Positions 26,987 to 35,732 of a stretch of 64,000 nt of DNA are shown in pieces. Where the stretch lies: positions 1,099,416-1,163,415 of the forward strand of contig OY282494.1 in NCBI GenBank assembly GCA_958296385.1, given 5' to 3'. Below the pieces are notes generated by a model. That model had not been told where the DNA came from, did no database searches, and worked only from the letters and a program-made list of their open reading frames with translations. Every line of letters begins with the position of its first letter. Position 1 is the first letter of the stretch. This DNA is from an uncultured Dehalococcoidia bacterium (GTDB lineage: Bacteria; Chloroflexota; Dehalococcoidia; Lucifugimonadales; UBA3495). The position numbers and the translations under genes are program-made.

Positions 26987-28377
26987 TGCCAAACCCAGAA
27001 CACCCCACACCCCCCGTCCCCACATCCGACACCGACGCCGGCCACGGCTTCCCCTACGGCATCCCCTTTACGGGTTCGCTGAACGACGGCCCCGGATTCT
27101 CCGGCCCCGACGCCCCCGCCGAACCCGATTTGTACCGCTGCGTCCACTGCGGACTGTGCCTCAGCGCCTGCCCCACCTACGTAACCACCCGCCTCGAAGC
27201 CGAATCCCCCCGCGGCCGCATCGCCCTGATGAAAGCCGTCCACGAGGGACGCACCGGCATCAGCGACCGCCTCGTATCCCATTGGGAACTCTGCTTGCAG
27301 TGCCGCGCCTGCGAAGCCGTCTGCCCTTCCGGCGTCCCTTACGGCCGGCTGATGGAACACACCCGCGCGCAGGTGCAAGAGCACGGTCTGCAAGGTCCCG
27401 AACTGAGCCGCCTTTCGCGGATATTCCTGCGGGCCGCCTTGCCCCACCCCCGCCGCTTGCACTTGGCAGCCCACCTGATTCGTCTCTACCAGCGTTCCGG
27501 CTTGCAGTCCTTGATTCGCCGCTCCCGCCTGCTGCGGATTCTGCCCGGCAGCCTTGCTCAGATGGAAACCCAAATGCCGGTAATGGCCCCGCGTTTTTTC
27601 ACCCCCGCCCGCCAGGTCTATCCCGCCCACGGCGAACGACGCATCACCGTCGGCCTGCTGTCCGGCTGCGTTATGCCCCTGATGCAGGGCGATGCCATGC
27701 GCGCGGCCGTCCGCGTCCTCCAACGCAACGGCTGCGACGTCGCCGTCCCCCCCGCCCAGGCTTGCTGCGGCGCCCTCAATCTCCACGCCGGCGACCTCGA
27801 GATGGGCCGTCAGATGGCCCGCCGCAACATTGACGCCTTTCGCGCTGCCGGCGTTGACGTCATCGTAACCGCATCCGCCGGCTGCGGCTCCTCCATGAAG
27901 GAGTACGGCGACCTGCTGCGCGACGACCCTGAATACGCCGCCGCCGCCCAGGATTTCGCCAGCAGCACCCGCGACATCACCGAGTTTCTCGCCGCTTTGC
28001 CCCTCGACCCGCCCAACGCCGAGTACCCCCGCCGCGTAACCATGCAAGACCCGTGCCACCTGGCCCACGCCCAGCGCATCACCGACGCCCCCCGCCAAGT
28101 CCTGCGCAGCATCCCCGGCTTGCAACTCACCGAGATGGCCGAATCGTCCCTTTGCTGCGGTTCCGCCGGCTTTTATTCGCTGATCCAGCCCGCCATGTCC
28201 CAGCAGCTCCAGCGCCGCAAGATTGACCACGCCCTGGCCACCGAACCCGACCTGATTGCCTCCGCCAACCCCGGCTGCATCGCCCAGCTTGAGCAGGGCC
28301 TCCGCAGCGCCGGCGCCGCCGCCCAGGTCCGCCACGTCGTAGAGATACTGGACGACGCCTACCAGGCGGAAACCTAA
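26986..28377 (+). CDS. glcF: Glycolate oxidase iron-sulfur subunit GlcF
   Basis: This 463-residue subunit carries two 4Fe-4S clusters that take electrons from the flavin subunits. The cluster motifs are CVHCGLCLSACPTY (residues about 51-64) and CLQCRACEAVCPSG (about 104-117). Two CCG domains follow: ACCGALNLHAGD with the later DPCHLAHAQR, and CCGSAGFYSLIQP. The stop codon overlaps the stop of the convergent aminotransferase gene. The product of the complex, glyoxylate, is a substrate of that aminotransferase. Confidence 0.93.
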   Translation: MPNPEHPTPPVPTSDTDAGHGFPYGIPFTGSLNDGPGFSGPDAPAEPDLYRCVHCGLCLSACPTYVTTRLEAESPRGRIALMKAVHEGRTGISDRLVSHWELCLQCRACEAVCPSGVPYGRLMEHTRAQVQEHGLQGPELSRLSRIFLRAALPHPRRLHLAAHLIRLYQRSGLQSLIRRSRLLRILPGSLAQMETQMPVMAPRFFTPARQVYPAHGERRITVGLLSGCVMPLMQGDAMRAAVRVLQRNGCDVAVPPAQACCGALNLHAGDLEMGRQMARRNIDAFRAAGVDVIVTASAGCGSSMKEYGDLLRDDPEYAAAAQDFASSTRDITEFLAALPLDPPNAEYPRRVTMQDPCHLAHAQRITDAPRQVLRSIPGLQLTEMAESSLCCGSAGFYSLIQPAMSQQLQRRKIDHALATEPDLIASANPGCIAQLEQGLRSAGAAAQVRHVVEILDDAYQAET

Positions 28378-29576
28378 CCGCCGTTCCCGTTCCGCATCGC
28401 CAAACTCCGCTGCGCCGCCCCCACGCTGGCCCCGAACGCAACCTCGTAGCCAGCGTCCGACAGGACAACCTCCAGCGCCGACAGCACCGCTAGCACGTTG
28501 CGGTCCCGCGCCCCTTCGCCCATCATCCCGATGCGCCACACGCCGCCCCGGAACTCGCCCAGCCCGCCGCTAACCTCAATGTTCCACTCGTCCAGCAGCC
28601 GCCCCCGCGCCGCGCCGTCATCCACCCCCTCCGGCACCTTCACCACCGTAATCGGATTCAGCCGGTGTTCCGGCGGCGCCACCAGTTCCAGCCCCATCGC
28701 CGTCAGCCCCGCCCGCAGCGCCCCCGCCACCCGCGCGTGCCGTTCGTGCCGCGCGTCTATCCCCTCTTCCATCATCATCCGCAGCGATTCCCGCATCGCG
28801 TAGGTCATCGTAATTGGGCTCGTGTGATGATAGGCCCTGGTCTGGTTCCAGTATTCGGCCAGATCCTTCAGGTTGAAGTAAAAACTCTGCACTTTGCTTG
28901 GCCGCTCGTTGATGATACTCATTGCCCGCGGCCCAAAGCTGATTGGCGCCAGTCCCGGCGGCGCGCCCAGACACTTCTGGCTTGCGCTATAGCAAACGTC
29001 AATGTCCCAATCGTCCACCCGCACCTCGTGGCTCCCCAGCGACGTCACGGCGTCCACCACCACCAGCGCCCCGTGCCGGTGTGCCAGGTCAATCGCATCC
29101 TGCAACGGCGACAGCGCCCCCGTTGACGTTTCCGCGTGCACCAGCCCCACCATCCGCGTGCCGGGATTCGCCTTCAGCGCATCCTCCAGCCCGTTCAGGT
29201 CCGCCGTCTCGCCCCAGGGCGAGTCCACCATAATCGTATTCGCCCCGCACCGTTCCGCAATGTCCGCCAGCCGGATGCCGAAGTACCCGTTGCGGCAAAC
29301 TATCGCCGTATCCCCCCCTTGCAAGATGTTGGCGCAGGCGGTTTCCATCGCCCCCGTCCCGGTTGACGATATTGGCACCGTCATATAGTTCTCGGTGTGA
29401 AACACCTGCCGCAGCATCTCGCACACCTCGTCCATCACCTGGAAAAACTTCGGGTCCAGATGCCCAATCAGCGGCTGCGTCATCGCCCGCAGCACCCGCG
29501 GATGCACGGTGCACGGCCCCGCTCCCAGCAGCAGTCGGTTCGGAGCCTCAAACTCCTCAAAGTATGATTCTGTCAC
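28374..29576 (-). CDS. Alanine/serine-glyoxylate aminotransferase (class V, PLP)
   Basis: The 400-residue protein is a fold-type I, class V aminotransferase of the AGXT/SgaA group that transaminates glyoxylate to glycine. Marks are LLLGAGPCTVHPRVLRAM, PISSTGTGAMETACANIL, GLVHAETSTGALSPL, VVDAVTSLGSHEV, and the PLP lysine in YSASQKCLGAPPGLAPISFG. I chose the GTG at 29576 because CGGAG lies nine bases ahead; an upstream ATG at 29630 would add 18 unlikely residues. It converges on glcF, the two stop codons overlapping by three bases. Together with GlcDEF it forms a glycolate to glycine route. Confidence 0.9.
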   Translation of the reverse strand: MTESYFEEFEAPNRLLLGAGPCTVHPRVLRAMTQPLIGHLDPKFFQVMDEVCEMLRQVFHTENYMTVPISSTGTGAMETACANILQGGDTAIVCRNGYFGIRLADIAERCGANTIMVDSPWGETADLNGLEDALKANPGTRMVGLVHAETSTGALSPLQDAIDLAHRHGALVVVDAVTSLGSHEVRVDDWDIDVCYSASQKCLGAPPGLAPISFGPRAMSIINERPSKVQSFYFNLKDLAEYWNQTRAYHHTSPITMTYAMRESLRMMMEEGIDARHERHARVAGALRAGLTAMGLELVAPPEHRLNPITVVKVPEGVDDGAARGRLLDEWNIEVSGGLGEFRGGVWRIGMMGEGARDRNVLAVLSALEVVLSDAGYEVAFGASVGAAQRSLAMRNGNGG

Positions 29577-29731
29577 GCTACTTTCTCCGGTTGATCGCCG
29601 GATTTGACGACGCCTTTCTGCCTCGCCCACCCGGCCCGCATTGTTTTGCGACCGCGTCCCATTCCAGATGGTCTAGTCATTTTTTTTCACCGTCTGTCAT
29701 CAACGGACGCTGCCCTTTCTTTTTTTTGCGC

Positions 29732-30529
29732 CTAGACTACCGCTGATGCGCCGCCGTCAATGTTGATTGCCACTCCGCTCAGGTAGCTGGCCCGTTCCGA
29801 CGCCAGAAACGCGATGACGTCGCCCGCCTCCGCGCCTTCGCCCACCCGGCCCAGCGGCACCCCGCGCCCCCTGGCCAGCTGCGCGTAAAAGTCGTTTATA
29901 TCCAGCTCCGGCTCGTTCTCCATTCGCGCATCGTACCGCCGCTGGTGCTGCCCGCTCTTGATGAGCCCGATGCAAACCGTATTCACCAGAATGTTGTCCG
30001 ACGCCAGGTCTTTGGACAACCCTTTTGTGATGGCGATACCCGCCGCCCGCGAGATCGACGTCGGCATCGAGTTCGCCCCCGGCGTCCGTCCCCCCAGATT
30101 CGTCACGTTGATGACACGCCCGCCGCCCACTTTCCGCATCTCCGGCAGCGACGCCCGTATCAGACGAATCGCACCCCAGACTTTCAGCTCAAAGTCCAGT
30201 TCCCAATCGTCGTCGCTGACGTCCTCAAACCCCTTGGCCATCGATGTCCCGGCGTTGTTCACCAGAATATCCACCCGGCCGTACCGTTCCACCGCCGTAT
30301 TGACCACCCGCGCCGCCGTCCCTTTGTCGGTAACGTCCGCCGCCAGCGGCAAAACCTCCCCCTCCGTAGCCGTCCGAATCTCATCCGCCGCCGCGTCCAG
30401 CACGTCCTGCCGCCGCGCCACAATGATTACGTTCGCCCCTTCCCCGGCCATCCGCAGCGCCGCCGCCTTGCCAATCCCCTCACTCCCCCCCGTAACAATC
30501 GCAACCTTGCCATCCAATCCCATTTCCAT
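29732..30529 (-). CDS. Short-chain dehydrogenase/reductase with altered catalytic tyrosine and lysine
   Basis: The 265-residue protein is a classical-length SDR. The nucleotide motif is VAIVTGGSEGIGKAAALRMA, the NNAG motif is VDILVNNAGTS, and the tail VIAFLASERASYLSGVAINIDGG is typical. At the active site, where SDRs have YxxxK (for example YSASKAAL), this protein reads PTSISRAAGIAITK, so tyrosine is threonine (ACG) and lysine is arginine (CGG). The catalytic serine position region NVTNLGG is also unusual. It may bind a nucleotide without the usual reaction, or belong to a divergent SDR subgroup. GGAGG lies five bases before the ATG. Confidence 0.85.
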   Translation of the reverse strand: MEMGLDGKVAIVTGGSEGIGKAAALRMAGEGANVIIVARRQDVLDAAADEIRTATEGEVLPLAADVTDKGTAARVVNTAVERYGRVDILVNNAGTSMAKGFEDVSDDDWELDFELKVWGAIRLIRASLPEMRKVGGGRVINVTNLGGRTPGANSMPTSISRAAGIAITKGLSKDLASDNILVNTVCIGLIKSGQHQRRYDARMENEPELDINDFYAQLARGRGVPLGRVGEGAEAGDVIAFLASERASYLSGVAINIDGGASAVV

Positions 30530-30615
30530 AACAACCTCCAGTCCAACCCGCCCGAAAGCCGCAACTGGCCCTTCAAGCAGAAATTTTCACCATAACCAAA
30601 TGTTAACCGCCGACG

Positions 30616-30624
30616 ATTATAGCA
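30616..30624 (-). promoter_or_regulatory. Extended -10 promoter of the SDR gene
   Basis: The minus strand reads TGCTATAAT here, a perfect extended -10. No -35 match lies at the expected distance. Transcription would start near 30609, about 80 bases before the ATG at 30529. Confidence 0.55.
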
Positions 30625-30634
30625 CAGCCACCCA

Positions 30635-30742
30635 TGTCATTCTGACCGCAGCGCAAGAATCTCGATAGCGTAGCAAACGCTTTTCGGGCAACGCCGTCGC
30701 TGCGATGTCGCGATTATTCGCTGCGTTCAGAACGACAGAACA
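30635..30742. repeat. Inverted pair of the dispersed CATTCTGAGCGCAGCGAAGAATC repeat
   Basis: A copy of the dispersed intergenic repeat (GTCATTCTGACCGCAGCGCA at 30636 onward) is followed by an inverted copy ending TTCAGAACGACAG near 30742. The pair can fold into one long stem, like a REP/BIME element. The same family recurs in this window near 34.4, 38.8, 42.1 and 54.0 kb, always between genes. Confidence 0.7.
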
Positions 30743-30776
30743 GACTGCGCCCCAATCAACGTCACCCCCCACCTGC

Positions 30777-31583
30777 CTACCCTCCCGCCATACCATCCAG
30801 CCCCCACGAATCCCCATCAGCGCAACTATCCAGCATCTCCGCCAGCGCCCCCCTTTCCGCCCCCGTAACCGTCAACTCCCACCGCTGCTTGACGGCAATC
30901 CAGTCCGCCGCGTACCGGCACCACCCCCGCGTATCCTCCGGCCGCCATTCGTCCGGCGCCTGCTTCCCCTTGGCCCGGTTCAGCGATGCCTTAGTAGCCT
31001 GCAAACTGGCCGCCAGCCCCCGGTCGTTGGCATACTCCCGTTTCCGTTCCTCGTCCCAATCCCACCCGCCCGATTCGTGAGCGTGCCCCAGCGGCACGTG
31101 ATGGTCGATGTCAACCTCGCTGGCCTCCGTAAAGACCTCCCCGCTCCACGGCCCCACCCAACGCCCTTGCGTAACCCGGCACCGTTCACCATCCGCAAAC
31201 GTCGTATCGGCCAGGCTCTCCTCAATCAAGACTTCCGCCCGCGTATTCTGGCAATCCCTGTCGTCATCCACCCAGTGCCGCCAGTCGTCCCGGTCATACT
31301 TGATACCACTCTCCCGTCCGGCCACCTCCAGCCCGTCCAGCATCGCCCGAACCGCCAGCACGTCGGCCGCCGGCGTAACCCCGCCCACCGCCCCGGCTCC
31401 CGAACCACCACCGTCACCGTCACCGACGCCGTCCGCCGCCTGCTCAACCGCGCTAACCGCCTCATCCGCCAGCCGCGCCGCCTCCCGCAGCTCCGCGCTG
31501 CACCCCGTCAACGCCAGCATCACCACCACCACCGCCAGCGCCAGCCCAACCGGAACCACCGGCGCCCGCCCCCGCGCCCGCAT
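30777..31583 (-). CDS. Lipoprotein HNH endonuclease (DUF1524/GmrSD carboxy-domain type)
   Basis: The protein of about 268 residues begins with a lipoprotein signal (hydrophobic stretch then LALTGC, lipobox Cys28), so the nuclease domain should be displayed outside the membrane. The HNH region is VDIDHHVPLGHAHESG followed by NDRGLAASLQATKASLNRAKG, as in secreted DUF1524/HNH nucleases. A glycine/aspartate-rich linker of about 30 residues separates anchor and domain. I chose ATG 31583, just past the trpB stop (31591); an ATG at 31619 would overlap trpB. It sits where trpA often lies. Likely roles are DNA uptake/scavenging or toxin activity; the sequence does not decide. Confidence 0.82.
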   Translation of the reverse strand: MRARGRAPVVPVGLALAVVVVMLALTGCSAELREAARLADEAVSAVEQAADGVGDGDGGGSGAGAVGGVTPAADVLAVRAMLDGLEVAGRESGIKYDRDDWRHWVDDDRDCQNTRAEVLIEESLADTTFADGERCRVTQGRWVGPWSGEVFTEASEVDIDHHVPLGHAHESGGWDWDEERKREYANDRGLAASLQATKASLNRAKGKQAPDEWRPEDTRGWCRYAADWIAVKQRWELTVTGAERGALAEMLDSCADGDSWGLDGMAGG

Positions 31584-31590
31584 CCCGACG

Positions 31591-32799
31591 CTACCCACCG
31601 ATGCCCTCCCGTTCCGCAATCGCCGGCACGTCCTTATCCCCCCGCCCGCTCAGGCAAGCCAGGATGATTGCATCCGACGGCATCGCCCCCGCCATCCGGC
31701 TCACCTCATAGATAGCGTGCGCCGATTCCAAGGCAGGGATAATCCCCTCGGTGCGGCACAGCAGCCGGAACCCCTCCAGCGCCTCCCCATCCGTAACCGA
31801 CACGTACTCCGCCCGCCCCGTCTCCTTCAGCCAGCTGTGTTCCGGCCCCACGCCCGGGTAATCCAGCCCCGCCGATATGCTGTGCGCCTCCTGCACCTGC
31901 CCATGCTCGTCTTGCAGCAGGTACGACATCGACCCGTGCAGCACGCCCGGCCGCCCCGCCGACAGCGTTGCCGCGTGCCGTCCCGTTGCCACCCCCTCGC
32001 CGGCCGCCTCCACCCCCACCAGCCGCACGCCGGCATCGCCGATAAACTCGTAAAACGTGCCGATGGCATTACTCCCGCCGCCCACGCAGGCCGCCACCAC
32101 GTCCGGCAGCCGCCCTTCCGCATCCAGTATCTGCCCCCGCGCCTCTCGTCCAATCACCGACTGAAAATCCCGCACCAGCATTGGATACGGATGCGGCCCC
32201 ACCGCGCTGCCAATCAGATAGTGCGTCGTCTCCACGTTGGTAACCCAGTCCCGGATTGCCTCGTTGATGGCATCTTTCAGCGTCCGCGTCCCCGATTCCA
32301 CCCCGATGACCTCCGCCCCCAGCAGCCGCATCCGGTACACGTTCAGCGCCTGCCGCACCGTATCCTCAACCCCCATGTACACGATGCACTGCAACCCCAG
32401 CATCGCGCACACCGTCGCCGTCGCCACCCCGTGCTGCCCGGCGCCGGTCTCGGCGATGACCCGCCCCTTGCCCATCCGCTGCGCCAGCAGGCACTGCCCC
32501 AGCGCGTTGTTTATCTTGTGCGCCCCCGTATGCGCCAAATCCTCCCGTTTCAGATAGATGCGTGCCCCCCCGCAGCGCCGCGTCAGGTTCTCAGCGTAAT
32601 ACAACGCCGTCGGCCGCCCCGCATAGTTCGCCATCAGATTGCCCAACTGCTCCGCGAACCCGGCATCATCCTGCGCCGCCCGGTAAGCCAGCTCCAACTC
32701 CGTCAACGCCGCCATCACCGTTTCCGGAACAAACTTCCCCCCAAAATCCCCAAACCGCCCCCGGTCATCCGGCAGTGTAACCCGTTCCATCATCGCCAT
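31591..32799 (-). CDS. trpB: Tryptophan synthase beta chain
   Basis: This PLP enzyme joins indole and serine to make tryptophan. Marks are [15 protein letters not shown], the PLP lysine in [20 protein letters not shown], the phosphate-binding [13 protein letters not shown] and LMGRAGA-type end region [12 protein letters not shown]. It is 402 residues from the ATG at 32799, which has AAGGG upstream. It is the last trp gene of the minus-strand operon; no trpA follows, so the alpha subunit must be encoded elsewhere or the enzyme uses free indole. Confidence 0.95.
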   Translation of the reverse strand: MAMMERVTLPDDRGRFGDFGGKFVPETVMAALTELELAYRAAQDDAGFAEQLGNLMANYAGRPTALYYAENLTRRCGGARIYLKREDLAHTGAHKINNALGQCLLAQRMGKGRVIAETGAGQHGVATATVCAMLGLQCIVYMGVEDTVRQALNVYRMRLLGAEVIGVESGTRTLKDAINEAIRDWVTNVETTHYLIGSAVGPHPYPMLVRDFQSVIGREARGQILDAEGRLPDVVAACVGGGSNAIGTFYEFIGDAGVRLVGVEAAGEGVATGRHAATLSAGRPGVLHGSMSYLLQDEHGQVQEAHSISAGLDYPGVGPEHSWLKETGRAEYVSVTDGEALEGFRLLCRTEGIIPALESAHAIYEVSRMAGAMPSDAIILACLSGRGDKDVPAIAEREGIGG

Positions 32800-32877
32800 T
32801 TGTGCCCTTCTTTCAACCTCGTTAGTCAAGCCGATTGCTACCCTTGTTTTGCCACTGCCACCCTGCGCCCTCCCCAA

Positions 32878-33546
32878 TCATCCCGCTTTGCGGGCATTTG
32901 CCACAAAACTCCGGATTTTCGCCGCATCCTTTTCCCCGTCCGTTTCAACCCCGCTTGACACGTCAACCCCCCACGGACGCACCGCCGTCACCGCCCCGGC
33001 CACGTTCTCCGGCGTCAGCCCCCCGGCCAGCATAAACTCCCGCCGTTCCGACAGCCGCGCTGCCACCCGCCAGTCAAACGCCGTCCCCGTCCCCCCGTGC
33101 AGCCCCGCAACCTCGCTGTCCAGCGTAACCTTGCACCCCACCCCCGCAAAATCCGCCATCCGCGCCTCCACCACTCCCATCGCATCCGCATCCGCATCCG
33201 ACGGCACGTGCAAAACCTTGATAACCCCCGCCTTATCCAGCGCCGCCCGGCAATACTCCACCGATTCATCCCCGCACAGCTGCACGTAATCAATCCCCGA
33301 TACGTCTATCGTCGCCAGCACCTCCCCCAACCCTTGGTCCCCAAACAGCCCCACCGTCGCCGGCGGTTCCGGATACGCCCCCCGCAGCTCCTCCACAATT
33401 AAGCGCGCATTTGCCGGCTCCACCCGCCGCCGTCGCCCCGGCACAAACACCATCCCCACGTAATTGGCCCCGGCCGCCGCCGCCGCCCGCGCATCCTCCT
33501 GACGGCGCACCCCGCAGATTTTGACCGCCAGCCGCGCGCCTGACAT
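32878..33546 (-). CDS. trpF: Phosphoribosylanthranilate isomerase
   Basis: This TIM-barrel enzyme does the Amadori rearrangement of phosphoribosylanthranilate. The front motif LAVKICGVRRQEDA carries the catalytic cysteine, ANYVGMVFVPGRRRRV follows, DYVQLCGDE is mid-protein, and the family's terminal VDVSSGVETDGEKD has the phosphate-binding and catalytic aspartate region. Length is 222 residues. It starts three bases after the trpC stop, so the two are coupled. Confidence 0.94.
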   Translation of the reverse strand: MSGARLAVKICGVRRQEDARAAAAAGANYVGMVFVPGRRRRVEPANARLIVEELRGAYPEPPATVGLFGDQGLGEVLATIDVSGIDYVQLCGDESVEYCRAALDKAGVIKVLHVPSDADADAMGVVEARMADFAGVGCKVTLDSEVAGLHGGTGTAFDWRVAARLSERREFMLAGGLTPENVAGAVTAVRPWGVDVSSGVETDGEKDAAKIRSFVANARKAG

Positions 33547-33549
33547 TTT

Positions 33550-34353
33550 TTACCGTCCCACCGCAACGCCGGCCCCAGCCAGCGACCGCACTTTTGCCGC
33601 CGTATCCTCCGCCGTAACCAGCGCCTCCCCCACCAGCACCGCGCCCACCCCCAACGGCTCCAGCCTCTCCAGATCCCCCGGCGTACTGATTCCGCTCTCG
33701 CTGACCACGACCTTACCCGACGGCACCAGCGGCGCCAGCCGTTCGGTAGTAGCCAGGTCGGTAACAAACGTATGCAGATCCCGATTGTTAATCCCGATGA
33801 CATCCGCCCCGGCGTTGACGGCCGTCTCAATCTCAGCCGCGTCATGCGTCTCCACCAGCGGCGTCATCCCCAGCGACTTGCCCACCCCGATTAGCTCCGA
33901 CAGCTGCCCCGCGCTGAGAATATCCACTATCAGCAAAAACGTATCCGCCCCCATCGCCCGCGCCTCATAAACCTGATACTCGTCAAAGATAAAATCCTTC
34001 CGCAGCACCGGCACGCTGCCCGACGCCCCCGATTCCTTAACCGCCGTCAGATGCCCCGGCTCCCCCAAAAAATGCCCATCGGTAATCACCGATATCGCCG
34101 CCGCCCCATTGTCCCGGTAAATCGCCGCCAACTCCACCGGCTCAAAATCCGCCCGCAGCACCCCTTTCGACGGCGACGCCTTCTTAACCTCCGCAATCAG
34201 CCCGATACCGTCCCCCCCCAGCGCCCCCGCAAAATCCAGCGCCCCCGCCCGCATCGCAATAGCATCCCGCAGCGCCTCCAACGGCGCCGCCCCCCGCGCC
34301 AAACCCAACTCCCCCCGCTTCTTCGCAACAATCCTATCCAATATACTCGGCAT
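33550..34353 (-). CDS. trpC: Indole-3-glycerol phosphate synthase
   Basis: This 267-residue TIM barrel closes the indole ring. Family blocks are MPSILDRIVAKKRGEL, IAEVKKASPSKGVLRADF with the catalytic lysine, AISVITDGHFLGEPGHL, VLRKDFIFDEYQVYEAR with the second lysine, IGINNRDLHTF and VVSESGISTPGDLERL. I chose ATG 34353 over an in-frame ATG at 34380 that lies in the upstream repeat. A 300-base spacer with three tandem repeats separates it from trpD. Confidence 0.95.
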   Translation of the reverse strand: MPSILDRIVAKKRGELGLARGAAPLEALRDAIAMRAGALDFAGALGGDGIGLIAEVKKASPSKGVLRADFEPVELAAIYRDNGAAAISVITDGHFLGEPGHLTAVKESGASGSVPVLRKDFIFDEYQVYEARAMGADTFLLIVDILSAGQLSELIGVGKSLGMTPLVETHDAAEIETAVNAGADVIGINNRDLHTFVTDLATTERLAPLVPSGKVVVSESGISTPGDLERLEPLGVGAVLVGEALVTAEDTAAKVRSLAGAGVAVGR

Positions 34354-34354
34354 C

Positions 34355-34618
34355 CTGATACCCCCTGTCATTCTGAGCACAGCGCAGAATCTCGATGACG
34401 TAGTTCACCCTCTCAGATAACGCCGCTACGATTCTGATACCACCGTCATTCTGATCGCAGCAAAGAATCTCGATAGCGTAGTTCACCCTTTCAGATAACG
34501 CCGCTACGATTCTGATACCCACCGTCATTCTGATCGCAGCAAAGAATCTCGATAGCGTAGTGTACCTTTTCAAATGACGCCGCTACGACGGGAACGAGAT
34601 TCTAGTCACGCTCAGAAT
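34355..34618. repeat. Three tandem copies of a 78-79 bp unit between trpD and trpC
   Basis: Copies begin with GTCATTCTGA at 34367, 34445 and 34524. Each continues through GAATCTCGAT, CGTAGT, TCAGATAACGCCGCTACGA and TTCTGATACC. The last copy ends in an inverted partial copy (GAGATTCTAGTCACGCTCAGAATCA). They are tandem versions of the dispersed repeat of this genome, here inside an operon. Confidence 0.85.
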
Positions 34619-34625
34619 CATAGCA
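34617..34625 (-). promoter_or_regulatory. Possible internal promoter for trpCFB (extended -10)
   Basis: The minus strand reads TGCTATGAT between the trpD stop and the tandem repeats. It matches the extended -10 form seen elsewhere in the window. It could drive trpCFB independently of trpD; no -35 match was seen. Confidence 0.4.
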
Positions 34626-34653
34626 TCGCCCGCCCCAAGTCCCTTACCCCCCG

Positions 34654-35670
34654 CTACTCCGCCAAGTCCTGCGTCATCTCAATCAGCCCATCCAGCTTTT
34701 CCATCGCCCGCCCATTGGCAATCGCCGCCCCCGCCAGCGCAACCCCCTCCGCCAGTGTTGCCGCAGCATCTCCCGCCACCAGCGCCGCCCCCGCGTTCAG
34801 TACCACCGCATCCCGCATCGCCCCGGCCTGCCCACCGAGCACCCCTCGCATCATCCCCGCGTTATCCGACGGACTCCCCCCCCGCAAATCCTCCGGCGTA
34901 GCCTTCGCCAGCCCCAGCTCCCCCGGACTAACCCGGTACGGCCTGACCGTGCCATCCCGCAGCTCCCACCCCGTCGTGTCGCTGCCCAGCGACAGCTCAT
35001 CCATCCCGTCGTCGCTATGCACGATAATAGCGTGCTGCGAACCCAGCAGCCGCAGCACTTCGGCCATTTTCGCCGCCACGCCCGGATACCCCACGCCAAT
35101 CAGCTGCGCCGGCACCCCCGCCGGATTCGTCATCGGCCCCAGCACGTTAAACACCGTGCGGATGCCAATTTCCCGCCGCACCGGAGCCGCGTACCGCATC
35201 GCCGGATGAAACGCCGGCGCAAACATAAACCCAATCCCAATTTCCGCCAGGCACCGTTCCACCCCCGCCGGCGCCAGCTCAATCCGCACCCCCAGCGCCT
35301 CCAGAACGTCCGCGCTCCCGCACGCCCCCGACGCCGCCCGGTTCCCATGCTTGGCCACCGTCAGCCCCGCCCCCGCGACTACAAATGCGGCGGCCGTCGA
35401 TATGTTAAACGTCCCCTTGCCGTCCCCCCCGGTCCCGCAAGTATCCACCGCCGGCCCATCAACCCGCACCCGCAGCGACTTCTCCCGCATCACCGTAGCA
35501 AACCCGGCAATTTCCTCCGGCGTCTCCCCCTTCACCGCCAGCGCCGTCAGATACGCCCCCAGCTGCGCCGGCGTAGCCTCCCCCTCCATAACCTCGCGCA
35601 TCACCCCCGCCGCCGCATCCATAGACAGCGACCGCCCCCCCACTGCCCCCGCTATTGCCTCTCGTATCAT
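34654..35670 (-). CDS. trpD: Anthranilate phosphoribosyltransferase
   Basis: The enzyme transfers phosphoribose from PRPP to anthranilate. The PRPP site DTCGTGGDGKGTFNIST, KHGNRAASGACGSADVLEALG and FMFAPAFHPAMRYAAPVRREIG, then NVLGPMTNPAG, are all family hallmarks. From the ATG at 35670 it is 338 residues; a TTG four codons earlier (35682) is possible. It heads the trpDCFB group. Genes for anthranilate synthase (trpE, trpG) are not in the window. Confidence 0.95.
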   Translation of the reverse strand: MIREAIAGAVGGRSLSMDAAAGVMREVMEGEATPAQLGAYLTALAVKGETPEEIAGFATVMREKSLRVRVDGPAVDTCGTGGDGKGTFNISTAAAFVVAGAGLTVAKHGNRAASGACGSADVLEALGVRIELAPAGVERCLAEIGIGFMFAPAFHPAMRYAAPVRREIGIRTVFNVLGPMTNPAGVPAQLIGVGYPGVAAKMAEVLRLLGSQHAIIVHSDDGMDELSLGSDTTGWELRDGTVRPYRVSPGELGLAKATPEDLRGGSPSDNAGMMRGVLGGQAGAMRDAVVLNAGAALVAGDAAATLAEGVALAGAAIANGRAMEKLDGLIEMTQDLAE

Positions 35671-35732
35671 AAGAACCCGCAATCTGCCCTACCCGGCATC
35701 CCAAAATCTCCCACCCCACCGGAACGCCAACT

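Noticed and set aside
26374-28539. A 721-codon open frame on the minus strand
   Set aside because: It is antisense to glcE and glcF and is a glycine/alanine-rich shadow frame.
31108-32958. A 616-codon open frame on the plus strand
   Set aside because: It is antisense to trpB and the HNH lipoprotein gene.
35671-35732. Tryptophan attenuator or T-box in the trpD leader
   Set aside because: No leader peptide with tryptophan codons, no T-box motif and no terminator hairpin was seen in the short leader.
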